Of a stretch of 64,000 nt of DNA, positions 52,985 through 64,000 are shown in pieces; within the stretch, counting starts at the first letter, position 1, and every line of letters starts with the position of its first letter. This stretch comes from Chionoecetes opilio (lineage: Eukaryota > Arthropoda > Malacostraca > Decapoda > Majidae). The translations under genes were made by a program, and so were the position numbers. Location: the NCBI GenBank assembly GCA_016584305.1, contig JACEEZ010024172.1, forward strand, positions 496,126 to 560,125, given 5' to 3'. Below the pieces are notes generated by a model. The model did no database searches and was not told the origin of the DNA. It saw nothing but the letters and a program-made list of their open reading frames with translations.

Positions 52985-53255
52985 CACTATCAATACCCAT
53001 TTACTTTACAGTGCGCGTCAAGTCTATTTTTAAATGTAGTTATTGTGCTGGCTCCGACAACATTTGCTGGTAATTTGTTCCATCGATCAACGACTCTAAC
53101 ATTGAAATTATTTTTACGGAGATCGGTGATGCAACGTTGAACGTTTAGTTTTAAACCATTATTTCTTGTTGTCACTTGAGTTGAAAGCTCGAATAGGTTC
53201 TCTTGATTAATGACATCAAATCCTTTTAGGATCTTAAAGGTTTCTACCAAGTGAG
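52985..53255 (-). mobile_element. LINE fragment, second family (CR1/L2-like C-terminus)
   Basis: A 5'-truncated LINE end. The coding part (52990-53250) abuts (GGA)n, and the 3' UTR below 52990 has no clear boundary. It differs in sequence from the family at 303, 35231 and 36386. Confidence 0.78.
52990..53250 (-). pseudogene. LINE reverse transcriptase C-terminus, ~85 codons
   Basis: Reads VETFKILKGFDVINQENLFE, TTRNNGLKLNVQRCITDLRK, NNFNVRVVDRWNKLPANVVG and STITTFKNRLDAH. The 'F..R....WN.LP..VV.A.....FK..LD' pattern is the conserved C-terminal end of CR1-type LINE ORF2. Upstream the frame enters the AGG microsatellite (poly-Ser/Pro), so nothing else of the protein survives. Confidence 0.8.
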
Positions 53256-53320
53256 AAGGAGGAGGAGGAGGAGGAGGAGGAGGAGGAGGAGGAGGAGGAG
53301 GAGGAGGAGGAGGAGGAGGT
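53256..53320. repeat. (GGA)n microsatellite
   Basis: About 21 units abutting the truncated LINE. Confidence 0.95.
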
Positions 53321-53394
53321 GGGAGAGAGGAGGGGAGGTGTTGTAAGTTGTAGAAGCTGCTGAGGTAAGGAGCAAGTGAGGGGAAGAAGGGAAT

Positions 53395-53580
53395 GGGAGA
53401 AAGGAAGGAACGCAGATGGGAAGGGGAGAAAGGAAAGGGAAAAAGGAAGGGACGTAGATGGGAAGAGGAAGTAGGGAAAAGAAGGAAAGGAAGGGACGTA
53501 GATGGAAAAGGGGAAAGGGGAAATTGAGAAAGGAAGGAACGTAGATGGAAGGGGGAGAGGGGAAAGGTGAAAGGATGAGG
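53395..53580. repeat. Purine-rich tandem repeat (GGAAGGGACGTAGATGGGAA), ~43-50 bp
   Basis: Four copies of GGAA(C/GG)G(C/A)CG(C/T)AGATGG separated by AAAGGGG-type sequence. Confidence 0.8.
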
Positions 53581-54070
53581 GAATGCAGGCAGATGGGAGC
53601 AATCACCCCTAGAGCACCCCACTTCAGCTGAGGAGGTAAGGGTGAGGGGAGAGGGTGAGGGGAGAGGGTGAGGGGAGTGCAGCAGGCTATATAGGATGCC
53701 TTTGGGAGTGATAGAAAACCAGGCTAAGCAAACCAGGATCTTCCCCTCACTCTCACTATCACCATCACTCACCATCATTACAGTCATCATCATCATCATC
53801 ATCGTCGTCATCATCACTAATACTACCATGATTAATATACTGATTAATACTAAGATCAACTCACCTTCAGATTAACACTTATCCTCTTAATTAATCCTTC
53901 TCCTCCTCCTCGTCCTCTTCCTCATCATGACGTGTTTTATACGTGTGGTAATCTTGTGATGCTTTGAGTTTTCCTAAAAAGATAAAAACAAACATGTTCA
54001 CGTTAAAGAAAGTTCAATTTGATGATGATGTTGATTAAATTTCCTTCCTTTTTGCTTTATTATTTAGTAG
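53581..54070. other. Unassigned sequence
   Basis: GGTGAGGGGAGA triplet at 53640-53675 and (ATC)n at 53788-53812; no gene. Confidence 0.5.
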
Positions 54071-54270
54071 ACATGTGAGTGAATGAGTGAGTGAGTGAGT
54101 GAGTGAGTGAGTGAGTGAGTGAGTGAGTGAGTTTGAGTGAGTAAAGTGAGTGAGTGAGTGAGTGAGTTTGAGTGAGTAACAGTGAGTGAGTGAGTGAGTT
54201 TGAGTGAGTAAAAGTGAGTGAGTGAGTGAGTGAGTTTGAGTGAGTAACAGTGAGTGAGTGAGTGACTGAG
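54071..54270. repeat. (GAGT)n microsatellite with TTTGAGTGAGTAA spacers
   Basis: GAGT blocks alternate with a ~13-bp TTTGAGTGAGTAA(A/C)AG spacer four times. Confidence 0.93.
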
Positions 54271-54336
54271 GGATTGCATTTGTCTTTTTGTATTGAAATT
54301 CATCTACCTAACAGTCCTAACCACACTCTTATTATA

Positions 54337-54543
54337 CTCGCCGCACGTTAAGTTGGCGAAAATGGATCCCCTTCACTCACCCCTTCCGAACGTACGGGAT
54401 TGGCTGAGGTGTTGGGTGTTAGGGCTTTAGGGCAGAACTTGGAGTAAGGCATTCTCATCCAACACCCAACACCTCAGCCAATCCCGTGCGTTCGGTAGGG
54501 GGAGTGAAGGGGCCCCATTTTCGCCAACTTAACGTGCGGCGAG
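54337..54543. mobile_element. TA-flanked hairpin MITE, 207 bp
   Basis: The left end CTCGCCGCACGTTAAGTTGG is matched inverted at the right end, with arms of ~85 bp (shared GGATTGGCTGAGGTGTTGGG, inverted) and a ~37-bp loop. TA lies at both ends (54335-54336, 54544-54545). A partial relative is at 57000-57072. Confidence 0.85.
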
Positions 54544-54778
54544 TATTCCTATTGAGGGCAGGTGAAGTATGCTAATAGAAAGGAAGACCAGGTAACATTA
54601 CTCAAGGCCTTGTATACAGGTAACTCGTGGACTTACCTGAATGAACCTGTACAATGAGGTGTTTCGTGAATGATAATGATAATAACAATAAAAATAATGA
54701 TAATGATAATGATGATAATAGTGATAACTGAAAAAAGAATAGGTCAAAGTGGAAGCATGATGAAAAGTATGAAAGGTT
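54544..54778. other. Unassigned sequence
   Basis: GATAAT-rich at 54672-54728; no gene. Confidence 0.5.
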
Positions 54779-54975
54779 AGAAGAAGAAGAAGAAGAAGAA
54801 GAAGAAGAAGAAGGAGAAGGAGAAAAAGAGGAGTAGTAAGAAGAAGAATTGTAAGAAGAAGAAGAAGAGGAGTAAGAATAATAATAAGAGGAGTAAGAAG
54901 AAGAAAAAAAAAGAAAAAAAGTGGAGTAGTAAGAAGAAAAAGCAGAAAATAGTAAAAACAAGAAGAAGAAACATG
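54779..54975. repeat. (AAG)n microsatellite, imperfect
   Basis: GAA/AAG-rich with GTAAGAAG interruptions. Confidence 0.9.
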
Positions 54976-55139
54976 GTACTTTTAATGACAACAACAGTAG
55001 CAATAATTTCAATGACAATGAGACAAATATAATTTTCCATACTTATCACCCTCCCTTCAATAATAGAAACAGCAACAATGATAATGATGATAATAATGAT
55101 AACAATAATATCAAGTATCGTAGCTATTTACATTATCTT

Positions 55140-55755
55140 CCTGCAACCACCACCACTACCACAACCATCACCACCACCACTACCACAACCACCACCACCA
55201 CTACAACCACCACTACCACAACCATCACCACCACCACTACCACCATCACCACTACAACCACCACTACCACTACAACCCACCACTACTACCACTACTACCA
55301 CCACCACCATCACCATCACCATCACTACCACTACCACCACTACCACAACCATCACCACCACCACTACCACCATCACCACCACCACTACAACCACACACCA
55401 TCACCACCACCACTACAACCACCACTACCACCACCACCACCACTACCACCACCACCACTACCACCACCACCATCACCATCACTACTACAACCACTACCAC
55501 CACTTCTTCCACCACCACCACCCACCACCACCACCACTACCAGCAGGTAAACACACACACAAGACCACCACCATTACAAGTTACCACGATTTGCAACACT
55601 AAACAACAACCACTTTAACAACCACCAACACTCCAGCCTTAGCAACGATCCCTCAATCTGTCACCACCATCACTACCACCACCCACCACCACCCACCACC
55701 ACCATCACCCACCCACCACCACCACCATCACCCACCACCCACCACCACCACCTTA
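55140..55755. repeat. (ACC)n/(ACT)/(ATC) trinucleotide array
   Basis: Long mixed trinucleotide array with a short unique gap at 55558-55660. Confidence 0.95.
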
Positions 55756-55805
55756 GTGACCCAGCAATGTGGCAAATCACATGTAAGTTATCTGTTTTTC
55801 TCACT

Positions 55806-55972
<167 letters not shown>

Positions 55973-56026
55973 CAACTCAAAAATAGCATATGTTGAGTGA
56001 GACCAGAATCAACCCCAAGGTCTATT

Positions 56027-56028
<2 letters not shown>

Positions 56029-56104
<76 letters not shown>
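56029..56104. repeat. (CA)n microsatellite
   Basis: About 38 CA units. With the GT tract ending at 55971 it forms a long inverted pair. Confidence 0.97.
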
Positions 56105-56106
<2 letters not shown>

Positions 56107-56345
56107 TCCATATGGTACATTTGGTTGTATGAATCACTTGACGCGCGTAGGTTCGAGCCCGTCTCATGGCTTGAAAATCTTTCCTGGAAACGTGGGCGGT
56201 TACTGCTCCCCTCGAGCAAGGGGATGGGTGTGTGTGGTGTGAGGTCCCAACTGTACCCAAAGATCGGTCTAAAGAAGCTCCAAGATCTTTACAGGAGGGT
56301 AAAAGTGGAGATCGCGTGTCCTGCGCATCATCAGGACATGGGTGA

Positions 56346-56349
<4 letters not shown>
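56105..56349 (+). mobile_element. tRNA-derived SINE body with (CA)n tail
   Basis: A B-box-like GTAGGTTCGAGCCCG at 56149-56163 is followed by a body with CTCCCCTCGAGCAAGGGGAT, GAGGTCCCAACTGTACCC, AAGATCGGTCTAA and GTGGAGATCGCGTGTCC, ending GAATTACACACAC at the (CA)n start. The 5' head (A-box) is degraded. The body resembles SINE units I associate with decapod genomes, by recollection only. Confidence 0.65.
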
Positions 56350-56427
<78 letters not shown>

Positions 56428-56446
56428 CACACACACACACACACAC
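56350..56446. repeat. (CA)n microsatellite (SINE tail)
   Basis: CA tract continuing from the SINE 3' end, with an ATATAT interruption. Confidence 0.95.
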
Positions 56447-56479
56447 GTATAATTATGATTTATTAACGAATTCTCTTTA

Positions 56480-56635
56480 TATAATTTTATCATTTGTTTT
56501 TGAGAAAAAAACATTACAAGTTGCAAAAATAAGAGAAAAAAAACATAAGTTGCAAAAATAAGAAAAAAAACATTACAAGCTGCAAAAATAAGAAGAAACA
56601 AAACATTACAAGTTGCAAATTCTAAAAAAAAAAAA
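56480..56635. repeat. Tandem ACATTACAAGTTGCAAAAAT repeat
   Basis: About four copies of an ~33-bp unit (AAAACATTACAAGTTGCAAA plus AATAAGA). Confidence 0.85.
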
Positions 56636-56749
56636 ATTCAAACGAGCATAGATTTCATGAAATTATATAATGTAAAGTCTTAAAAACAAGAATATATAAA
56701 TAATATGATTAAAGTTTAATGGATTCAATCTTGATAACCATATGTTTTG

Positions 56750-57072
56750 AGGCAATTCCCCGCATTACTTCCACAGCCTGCCCGTCGAAGTAGCCACTCA
56801 GACTGCCGTGCACGTCCACACTACGTCACACGCAGGCATGGTACAAAAAGTGTGTGTGTGTGTGTGTGTAGATTCGTCACCCTTTTTCCGGGTGACATGG
56901 GCCCTTTGCCTGATGGCGGCCCATATGGTACAAAGACTAACCTTGAGCATTTCTGTGTGTGCTGGTTCATACGGCGGAAAGGAGATGTAATGTCACTACA
57001 ACACCCCAGCCAATCCCGCGGCCGGAAGGTGGGAGTGAAGGGGCCCCACCCTTGCTTACTTACATGCGGCGA
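56750..57072 (+). mobile_element. Degenerate MITE, relative of 54337-54543
   Basis: CCAATCCCGCGGCCGGAAGG, GTGAAGGGGCCCCACCC and ACATGCGGCGACT at 57003-57072 parallel the right arm of the hairpin MITE. The left boundary is uncertain. A (GT)n tract is at 56849-56869. Confidence 0.5.
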
Positions 57073-57234
57073 CTTTAAATATTATATTCATGTTCATAAC
57101 AAGCATCACACTCAATAAATTTGTATAGTGTTTATATATGATACGAACAAATAATTCTTTTTTTCATTATTTAATATTCAATATTATCGCCATGTTAACT
57201 AGACTATATTTACAGAAATATAAAAATCTACCTA

Positions 57235-57709
57235 CCGTAGATAACACAAAAGTCGCCTGGACAAAGTTTTTTTCTATTTACAGACGTGTGGTGGTTTTAA
57301 TACTTACATTTCTACATCCATGATTTCAGGAAAGTTAGAAGGGGCTATCTGGAGAGTTTGTGTCATTTTGTGTCTTCATCTGTGTCATATTATGGCTATA
57401 AATAAACAAATTACAAAAATACCACCAGAGTGGCGACCAACAATAAGGTCGCCAATTAGTGTTTATGTTCTGAGTGTCCTCCCGCCGTCGTCGTCGCGCG
57501 GAAAAAAAAAACGGGTAGGGAAATTTGAAACCGTATATACTTGCAGATACAAAGCATAAAACAACGCTGAAACAGGGTAGATACAGTCATGATATAAACT
57601 ACTGTGTATCATCTTCAGTGGCACATAAAAGTCAGAAGTGATGCTATAATTCGTAATATATGGCGCCTGGCGACATTATTGCAGCTGGCGACTAAAGTGT
57701 TATCTACGG
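57235..57709. mobile_element. TA-MITE family, copy A (internal deletion)
   Basis: Termini CCGTAGATAACA at each end, inverted, with TA at 57233-57234 and 57710-57711. The end-proximal parts match copies B and C (ACAGACGTGTGGTGG, ATTTCAGGAAAGTTAGAAGG, GCATAAAACAACGCTGAAAC). About 200 bp of the B/C centre is absent. The apparent 79-codon frame 57320-57559 is part of the element. Confidence 0.85.
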
Positions 57710-57788
57710 TAGGTAGAAAGATCTTAAATACATATTTTACAATTATCAAAAAATCAACAGTTGTTTAAAGACATTAAGCGGTATTATT

Positions 57789-57885
57789 CCAGATGAACAC
57801 CGAATTCACTTTGGTGGACGAAACTATTTTTTTCTGGTGAGTTTTGATGTTTTGAATGAATCTGGTAACCATTTCTGTCGCAAAT
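57789..57885. repeat. Left arm of outer inverted repeat (empty site for copy B)
   Basis: Its reverse complement matches 61465-62230 once copy B is removed, and reads GGTTACCAGATT across the site where copy B is inserted on the other side. Confidence 0.88.
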
Positions 57886-57886
57886 A

Positions 57887-57976
<90 letters not shown>

Positions 57977-57999
57977 ATCTATCTATATATATATATATA

Positions 58000-58035
<36 letters not shown>
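57886..58035. repeat. (AT)n microsatellite
   Basis: About 70 AT units with two CTAT interruptions. Confidence 0.97.
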
Positions 58036-58040
<5 letters not shown>

Positions 58041-58054
58041 TTGTTTGTTTTTAA

Positions 58055-58089
58055 AGTTAGGTGAAGGTTAGGTTAGGTTAGGTTAGGTA
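58055..58089 (+). repeat. Interstitial (TTAGG)n
   Basis: Four GGTTA units. Similar sequence resumes on the far side of the hAT foldback at 61342-61400, as expected if that insertion split a TTAGG-like region. Confidence 0.8.
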
Positions 58090-58385
58090 CTGGCAGAGCT
58101 GGGCACTAAATACATTGAATGTATTTAAATACTAAATGCTAAATACATGGGAGAAATGTATTTAAATACTAAATACTAAATACATTTTACGAATGTATTT
58201 AAATACTAAATACTACCTAAATGCATCAATTGTATTTAAATACATTTGTAATTACATTTTGAATATAGGTGCCTTGCACGTGACGTCATAGCTCTCGCTG
58301 TGCAGGCGAAAAACGCGGGAAATGCGAGATGGAGGACCAACAAACTCCACTTGCCGCCAGTGTTTGCCAGCTTATGGTAATTTTC

Positions 58386-59472
58386 CAAAGGTGGGCATTC
58401 CGCAATTTTAGTCCGCAATTCCGCAATTCTGCAACTTGCGGAATGGTAATTCGGTTATGGAATTGCGCAATTACGGATGCCTGAAAAAATTGCGGAATTG
58501 CGAATTGCAGACCGCCAAAATTTTGAAACTCAATCGCAATAACTTGCGGAATGGGTAATTCGGTTGTGGAATTGCATAATTACGGATGCCTGAAAAAAAT
58601 GCGGAATTGCGGGTTGCGGACCGCCAAAGTTTTGAAACGCAATCGCAATAATTGTGACGATCACCACCTTCAAAGTGGCAAGTGCCCGCGTGAACATAAG
58701 TTCCCACCATATGGTGGAGACGACACTGCCAACTGCAAAAGCCGTGTTTTTGTCGTCCAAGCACGTTTTGGATACGAAGACCGTTTTTTGTCGCAATTGA
58801 AAAAGAATTGGTTTCTGCGACAAAAACACAACAAGCTTCGTAGGAGCCGAAATAATAATCAACGCAAAACATTGCAAACAATATCACAAAGTAGTATAAC
58901 ACACATTTCAGCAAGTGTTATTGGATTGGGATTCGTAATCCAAGACCGTGCTTGGACGACAAAAGCACGGCATTTACAGGTGTAGCACAGTCACTCAAGT
59001 CAGTGGCCACTGGCCAGTGCGTGCTGGGACTTGGGATTGAGAGCGTGTACGCTGGCCGTGTGTGTGATTTGGCCGTGTGTATGAAATTTGCCAACCTCCA
59101 CATGCTGAACCAGAAGAAGTGGGAGGAGGAGGAAGAGGAAGATTAGTAGATTACAAGAAACACACTAAAAGGGACAAAGACTTAATTGTGAAGGACAAGT
59201 AACAAGTATAGACAGAAACAGAATAGGAATACAGAAGTATTAAACACTAATAAAGAGTCTTGAGACATTTTTTGTTTTAACTGTAGGTGTTTAAGAGTCT
59301 ATAGAGATGTTTAAGAGTCTAGAATTTTTTTTTGTTTTAATTGTAGGTGTTTTGTTTTAATTGTAGGTGTCAAAATTAGTTTGCAGAATTGCGATTGCGA
59401 AAAGGCCAATCTGAAAAAAATTGCGGAATTGCGATTGCGGAATTGGAAAAAAAATTGCGATGCCCACCTCTG
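58386..59472. mobile_element. Nested hAT transposon, non-autonomous, 1.09 kb
   Basis: Termini CAAAGGTGGGCATTCCGCAA and, inverted, CAGAGGTGGGCATCGCAATT, with a perfect 8-bp duplication TAATTTTC (58378-58385, 59473-59480). Subtermini are full of TTGCGGAATTGCG motifs. An imperfect ~115-bp tandem duplication lies at 58430-58655. No complete transposase is seen; the frame 58952-59146 ends in an acidic run and has no motif I can assign. Confidence 0.9.
58741..58971. mobile_element. Inverted-repeat insert inside nested hAT
   Basis: GCCGTGTTTTTGTCGTCCAA at the left is matched, inverted, by GCCGTGCTTTTGTCGTCCAA at the right, and the pairing continues for about 30 bp. A second hairpin (CGAAGACCG...TTTGTCGCA) lies inside. 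No clear target duplication was found. Confidence 0.6.
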
Positions 59473-59617
59473 TAATTTTCCCCTACCAAATATATGTTTA
59501 TCAGTATAAAAGGTATACTGTCATCTTCGAAAATGTTTGTTCTATAATATTATCCAATAAAAAAACGTAAACACGCTAAATAAATGTCATTATGAGACTC
59601 AAGAAATATGCATGAAC

Positions 59618-60399
59618 AAACGAGGATAAAAACACATTCGCTTTGTCTCACCAAGGCGCTGACACCTCATTGTTTTGCCGCCGCGCCAGTGTACAGGTGG
59701 GAGCAAGTAACGATTCACTTCCCATTGCCTCTCGCACCCTTCTCTGCCAAGGCAAAACTACTAATGTCCCCCACCCAAAATACCGCCATAACTCACACGA
59801 CCTTAATTAACTCTGCCTAAATCTCCGACACAGTCCCCCACCCTGCATCATCGTGCACATCGTGCGTGTCGTCGGCTCTTAACTAGTCTCTGAAAGACTA
59901 ATAATAATCGTTCAAGGCAGGCAGTCAGTCCTGTTTACAAGTGGCGGGAGTCAATCTCAGCCCCATGTCGACGAGGGAACACATTCGCTTCGTTTCTCCG
60001 AGGCGGCGGCGTCGTCGACCGACGGGAGGAGGGGTTGATCAAGAAACCGACCCTCCTCCTCCTCCTTCGCATATAGTAAGTACTTCAAGGCAAGGCAGGT
60101 CGGGCGGCCTTCATAGGGTAGCGAAAACTAAGTCACTCTCAACTCCTACCCAGCCCGTGTCCAGCGCTGCGGCTGATTTCGTTCCCGTGGCAATAGCGAG
60201 TGTCTGTGTGCTGTGTGAGAGCCACTGATGATTTTCCACCGCCGCGAGTCAAGGGCGGTCGTAGGTATGAATTCACTGGCAAGCCAACCGAGGCAACGGC
60301 GGGGTAAGGGTGAGGCACTTAAAAAAAAAAAAAAAAATCTATAATACTCGTTCAAGGCATTCACTTCTGCCTTCATACAAGCGAAGCGAGTCAATTCAC
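59618..60399. other. Centre of foldback element, unassigned
   Basis: A GC-richer stretch (59930-60300) with a 95-codon frame (59941-60228) containing an Arg run and a Pro run; no domain recognised. ATTCGCTT and CGTTCAAGGCA recur several times, suggesting internal duplication. Confidence 0.45.
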
Positions 60400-60693
60400 T
60401 TAAACTCTTCGTCATTTAATACTTTGCGAGAAAACTTTTTACATGGAGAATATCAATAGAAGCGGAATTTCATTAGCTTTCCATTGATATATTTCGTTAT
60501 CTGATAAACTAATTAGCAGCATGCATAAATTAGCGTTAACTAAATAAATAACATCATGAAATCTGGTAATTTTTCCCGATTGATGGTGCTATTTATTTAG
60601 TTAACGCTAATTTATGCATGCTGCTAATTCATTTATCAGATAACGAAATATATCAATGGAAAGCTAATTACTATTAAATGGCGAAGAGTTTAA
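60400..60693. mobile_element. TTAA-flanked palindromic MITE
   Basis: TTAA at 60400-60403 and 60690-60693, terminal ACTCTTCG(T/C)CATTTAATA inverted. Most of the element is two ~120-bp arms (GCTTTCCATTGATATATTTC, GCAGCATGCATAAATTAGCG, both inverted) around a ~45-bp loop. TTAA suggests piggyBac-type mobilisation. Confidence 0.8.
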
Positions 60694-61418
60694 TAGAATA
60701 TTAAGTTCATGCATATTTCTTGAGTGTCTCATAATGGCATTTATTTAGCGTGTTTTACGGTTTTTTATTTGATAATATTACAGAACAAACATTTCCGAGG
60801 ATGACAGTATACCTTTCATACTGATAAACATATATTTGGTAGGGGAAAATTACCATAAGCTGGCAAACGCGGGCGGCAAGTGGAGTTTGTTGGTCCTCCA
60901 GCTCGCTCCGACGGGCGGCGTTTGGCTTGAAGACGTTAGATCGTGACGTCAGTGCAAGACACATATACACAAATTTTAACACGTCCGAAAAAAATGAATT
61001 TCCTTAGGATTTCCTTAGAAATTTCCTTCTCAGGCCTAAATTTCCTAATAATAAGGAAATTTCCTTGAAAGCAGAAACACTGGTTCACTTCAACATCAGG
61101 ATTGCCAGATAGTTGGACGGGGTAATTTATGGCCAAATTAACTGACAAAAAAGTATTTACATTTTTATATTATGAATATTTAAATACAATGTATTTAAAT
61201 ACTCATAAAAGTATTTAAATCCTGTATTTGAATACATGACAACCAATGTATTAATAAATACATTTCTAAATACACAAATGTATTTAAATACGTATTTAAA
61301 TACAAATGTATTTAAATACTGCCCAGCTCTGGGTACTGATTTGGTTAGGTTGATATCGGTTATGTTAGATAAAGGTTAGGCTTGGTTCGGTTAGGTATAA
61401 TTTGTTTTTGTCATTTTT

Positions 61419-61475
61419 GTTGCAAATCACTAAAAAACATTTAAAAAAGGAGAGAAAAAAAGTGATTTGCGACAG
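61419..61475. repeat. Short hairpin GTTGCAAATCACT / AGTGATTTGCGAC
   Basis: A 12-13-bp inverted repeat around an A-rich loop, just before the right arm of the outer inverted repeat. Confidence 0.6.
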
Positions 61476-62230
61476 AAACGGTTACCGTAGATAACAGTGA
61501 AGTCGCCAGTTCAACGTTTCTTTGTTATTTACAGACGTGTGGTGGCGTTAATACTTACATTTGTACATCCATGATTTCAGGAAAGTTAGAAGGGTCTATC
61601 TGGAGAGTCTGTGTCATTTTGTGTCTTCATCTGTGTCATATTAGGGCTATAAATGAACAAATTACAAAAATAAAACCGAGTGGCGACCTCACTATACCTA
61701 CTACAGTAAAGTCGCCAGCTAGTATTTTAACCCAACAGTTGAGTCGCCACTCTGGGGAATTCAGGGAACTTAGAGGTAAAGTAAAACAAGTCTCTATATA
61801 TATTAGCTGCGGAAGATGCTTGGATATATAAAAATTCCTCTGCCAACGTGAAAATAAATTCTATTAAAGTTTGAAAGATCTGGCAAGTCTGCGTCTTGTC
61901 GCCCGAAAAGCTACTGTTTACTGTCTGTCATCGCGCGAAGAAAAACGTGAGAAGCAAAATGCGCAACAGTTATACTTGCAGATACAAAGCATAAAACAAC
62001 GCTGAAACAGGGTAGATTATACAGTCATGATATAAACTACTGTGTAACATCTTCAGTGGCACATAAAAATCAGTAGTGATGCTATAATTCGTAATATTTG
62101 GCGCCTGGCGACTTCACTGCAGGTGGCGACTTCACTGTTATCTACGGTACCAGATTAATTCAAAACACATCAAAACTTACCAGAAAAAAATAGTTTCGTC
62201 CACCAAAGGAAGTTCGGTGTTCATCTGGAA
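61465..62230. repeat. Right arm of outer inverted repeat, carrying copy B
   Basis: Without 61495-62149 this arm is the inverse of 57789-57885 (ATTTGCGACAGAAA...CAGAAAAAAATAGTTTCGTC...GGTGTTCATCTGG). Confidence 0.85.
61495..62147. mobile_element. TA-MITE family, copy B (653 bp)
   Basis: Termini CCGTAGATAACAGTGAAGTC inverted at both ends, TA at 61493-61494 and 62148-62149. The uninterrupted paralogous arm at 57789-57885 shows the pre-insertion site with one TA, so the boundaries are firm. No transposase. Confidence 0.92.
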
Positions 62231-62602
62231 ATGTAGCCATTAAACACGTCATTTACTATTATTTTGCCTGGATACAAATTGTTATTAAAGTGTTACTAAA
62301 TACTTCGGTTCTCTCACATTCAGCGGAAGAGAAAACGCTTTCATGGGGCTCTTACGTATTTCACGGAATTGTAAAAAATACAAATTCCTTGCAATGTAAA
62401 CGAACGCAGGTATAAATTGCACTTACCTGTTAGCGAAAGGTATAATGAAGTTATAAAAATGATAAAGTTATGAAGTGTGATGAAAAAATGGACGAGACCA
62501 TAGGAAGATACCAGCAATTCAGTTCAGTTGTGGGTCGGGAGTCAGGCCTTTTTCATCGGCACTCCCTGACGTGTTTCTTCTTGCTGTCTGGGTCTTTAGT
62601 TA
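62231..62602. other. Unassigned sequence
   Basis: Nothing recognised. Confidence 0.5.
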
Positions 62603-63507
<905 letters not shown>

Positions 63508-63509
63508 TA

Positions 63510-64000
63510 TTTGTCTTCTCTTATTATGTCTTTTAGTTTCTTTCTCTTTCTTTCCTCTTATTTTCTCTGGTCATCCAAAAACTGTTGATTATTCTTTTTG
63601 CTTCTTCCACATTTTCATTTTCAAACCAATACTGCTCCACTATATCCCACTACATCCTTCTCCTTTTGGTGCCTCTCTGTCTTCTTCTTCTTCTTCTTGT
63701 GACCTTTGACGCTTATAGTATCGCTTCAATGGTCCTCTTCAACTTCATCTCCTTAGTTAACAATCTTGTCAACTCTTTCCTTGGCTATTTCACTTGGGAT
63801 CTGAATTCCTTGTCTTCTTTGTGTTCTTTTCTCCCAGCACTGTTTATGTGTGAGGAACACTTTTGTGAAGTTAAATTAACAATACTTTCTGTTTCCTTTC
63901 TGTCCCCATACAACCCTAACACCGTACACAGGGCCCCGTCTGCCTGCTCTAGTCTCCTGTCCCACTCCTCTCTAGGACTGTTACTATTTGTACGTTGACA
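63510..64000. other. Unassigned sequence with dispersed repeat
   Basis: 63685-63790 matches 24270-24365 on the same strand. On the minus strand a frame of ~72 codons runs in from the window edge (63998 to about 63783) with no motif I recognise; it may be part of an unnamed repeat. Confidence 0.5.

Larger units (their letters stand above)
58094..61331. mobile_element. hAT-like foldback element, 3.2 kb, host of further insertions
   Basis: Termini CAGAGCTGGGCACTAAATAC and, inverted, CAGAGCTGGGCAGTATTTAA. Flanks are GGTACTGG and GGTACTGA, 7 of 8 identical. Both subtermini are packed with ATGTATTTAAATAC-type motifs. Arms (58094-59617 without the nested hAT, and 60705-61331) share GGTCCTCCA, CAAACTCCACTTGCCG, ATATATGTTTATCAGTAT and ACGCTAAATAAATG blocks. 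The centre (59618-60704) encodes nothing I recognise. Confidence 0.83.

Noticed and set aside
57837..58071. YIYIYIY-type frames
   Set aside because: Translation of (AT)n.
63585..63998. 137-codon hydrophobic frame at window end
   Set aside because: T-rich composition explains the hydrophobicity, and part of it overlaps the dispersed repeat also found at 24270.

Overview
This window looks like intergenic, repeat-dominated nuclear DNA of an arthropod, most probably a crustacean such as a decapod. The grounds are interstitial tracts of the arthropod telomere pentamer TTAGG, very long (GA)n, (CA)n and (AGT)n microsatellites, tRNA-derived SINEs, CR1/L2-type LINE remnants and hAT, Tc1/mariner and TTAA-flanked DNA transposons. 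The species assignment is inference. I find no host protein-coding gene, rRNA gene, intact tRNA gene or CRISPR array. Almost all long open frames are translations of microsatellites or minisatellites.

Layout. 1-5500: GA arrays, a LINE 3' end, a hAT element with a surviving dimerization-domain fragment (1682-2917), two SINE heads and two minisatellites. 6129-9365: a TTAA-flanked MITE and a 2.7-kb array with a 26-bp unit. 9619-14512: pyrimidine microsatellites, a composite GCTAGC/(TC)n array, 60-bp and roughly 35-bp arrays, and a GTGGATATATA array split by a Tc1/mariner foldback (14514-15550). 15564-25000: GA tracts, a TIR element built around a near-perfect 430-bp palindrome (17709-18648), and a 1.8-kb TA-flanked element with a second TIR element nested in it (20338-22105). 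26112-28665: a 22-bp CTGTACAG array. 30600-31185: a 31-bp array that repeats a GTAAGT motif. 33130-37000: AGT arrays, then two LINE copies of the same family as the first, lying head-to-tail and joined by GA tracts. 37540-39375: a 61/122-bp higher-order array. 41510-44719: a foldback transposon carrying an uncharacterised protein (EEADTR...VDTD...TGCDT motifs) in a single frame broken only by two TAG codons. 45511-48378 and 49605-50765: two arrays of one 21-bp unit; the second keeps a 408-codon frame open. 54337-63509: dense nested transposons.

The most informative parts are the nested transposon block at 57233-63509, where an internal paralogue supplies the empty site of one insertion, the foldback elements at 14514, 17709, 41510 and 58094, all with arms that could form long hairpins, and the repeated pattern of LINE ends abutting microsatellites. 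There is no sign that these genes work together as a host pathway. The functional units here are selfish elements and their remains.
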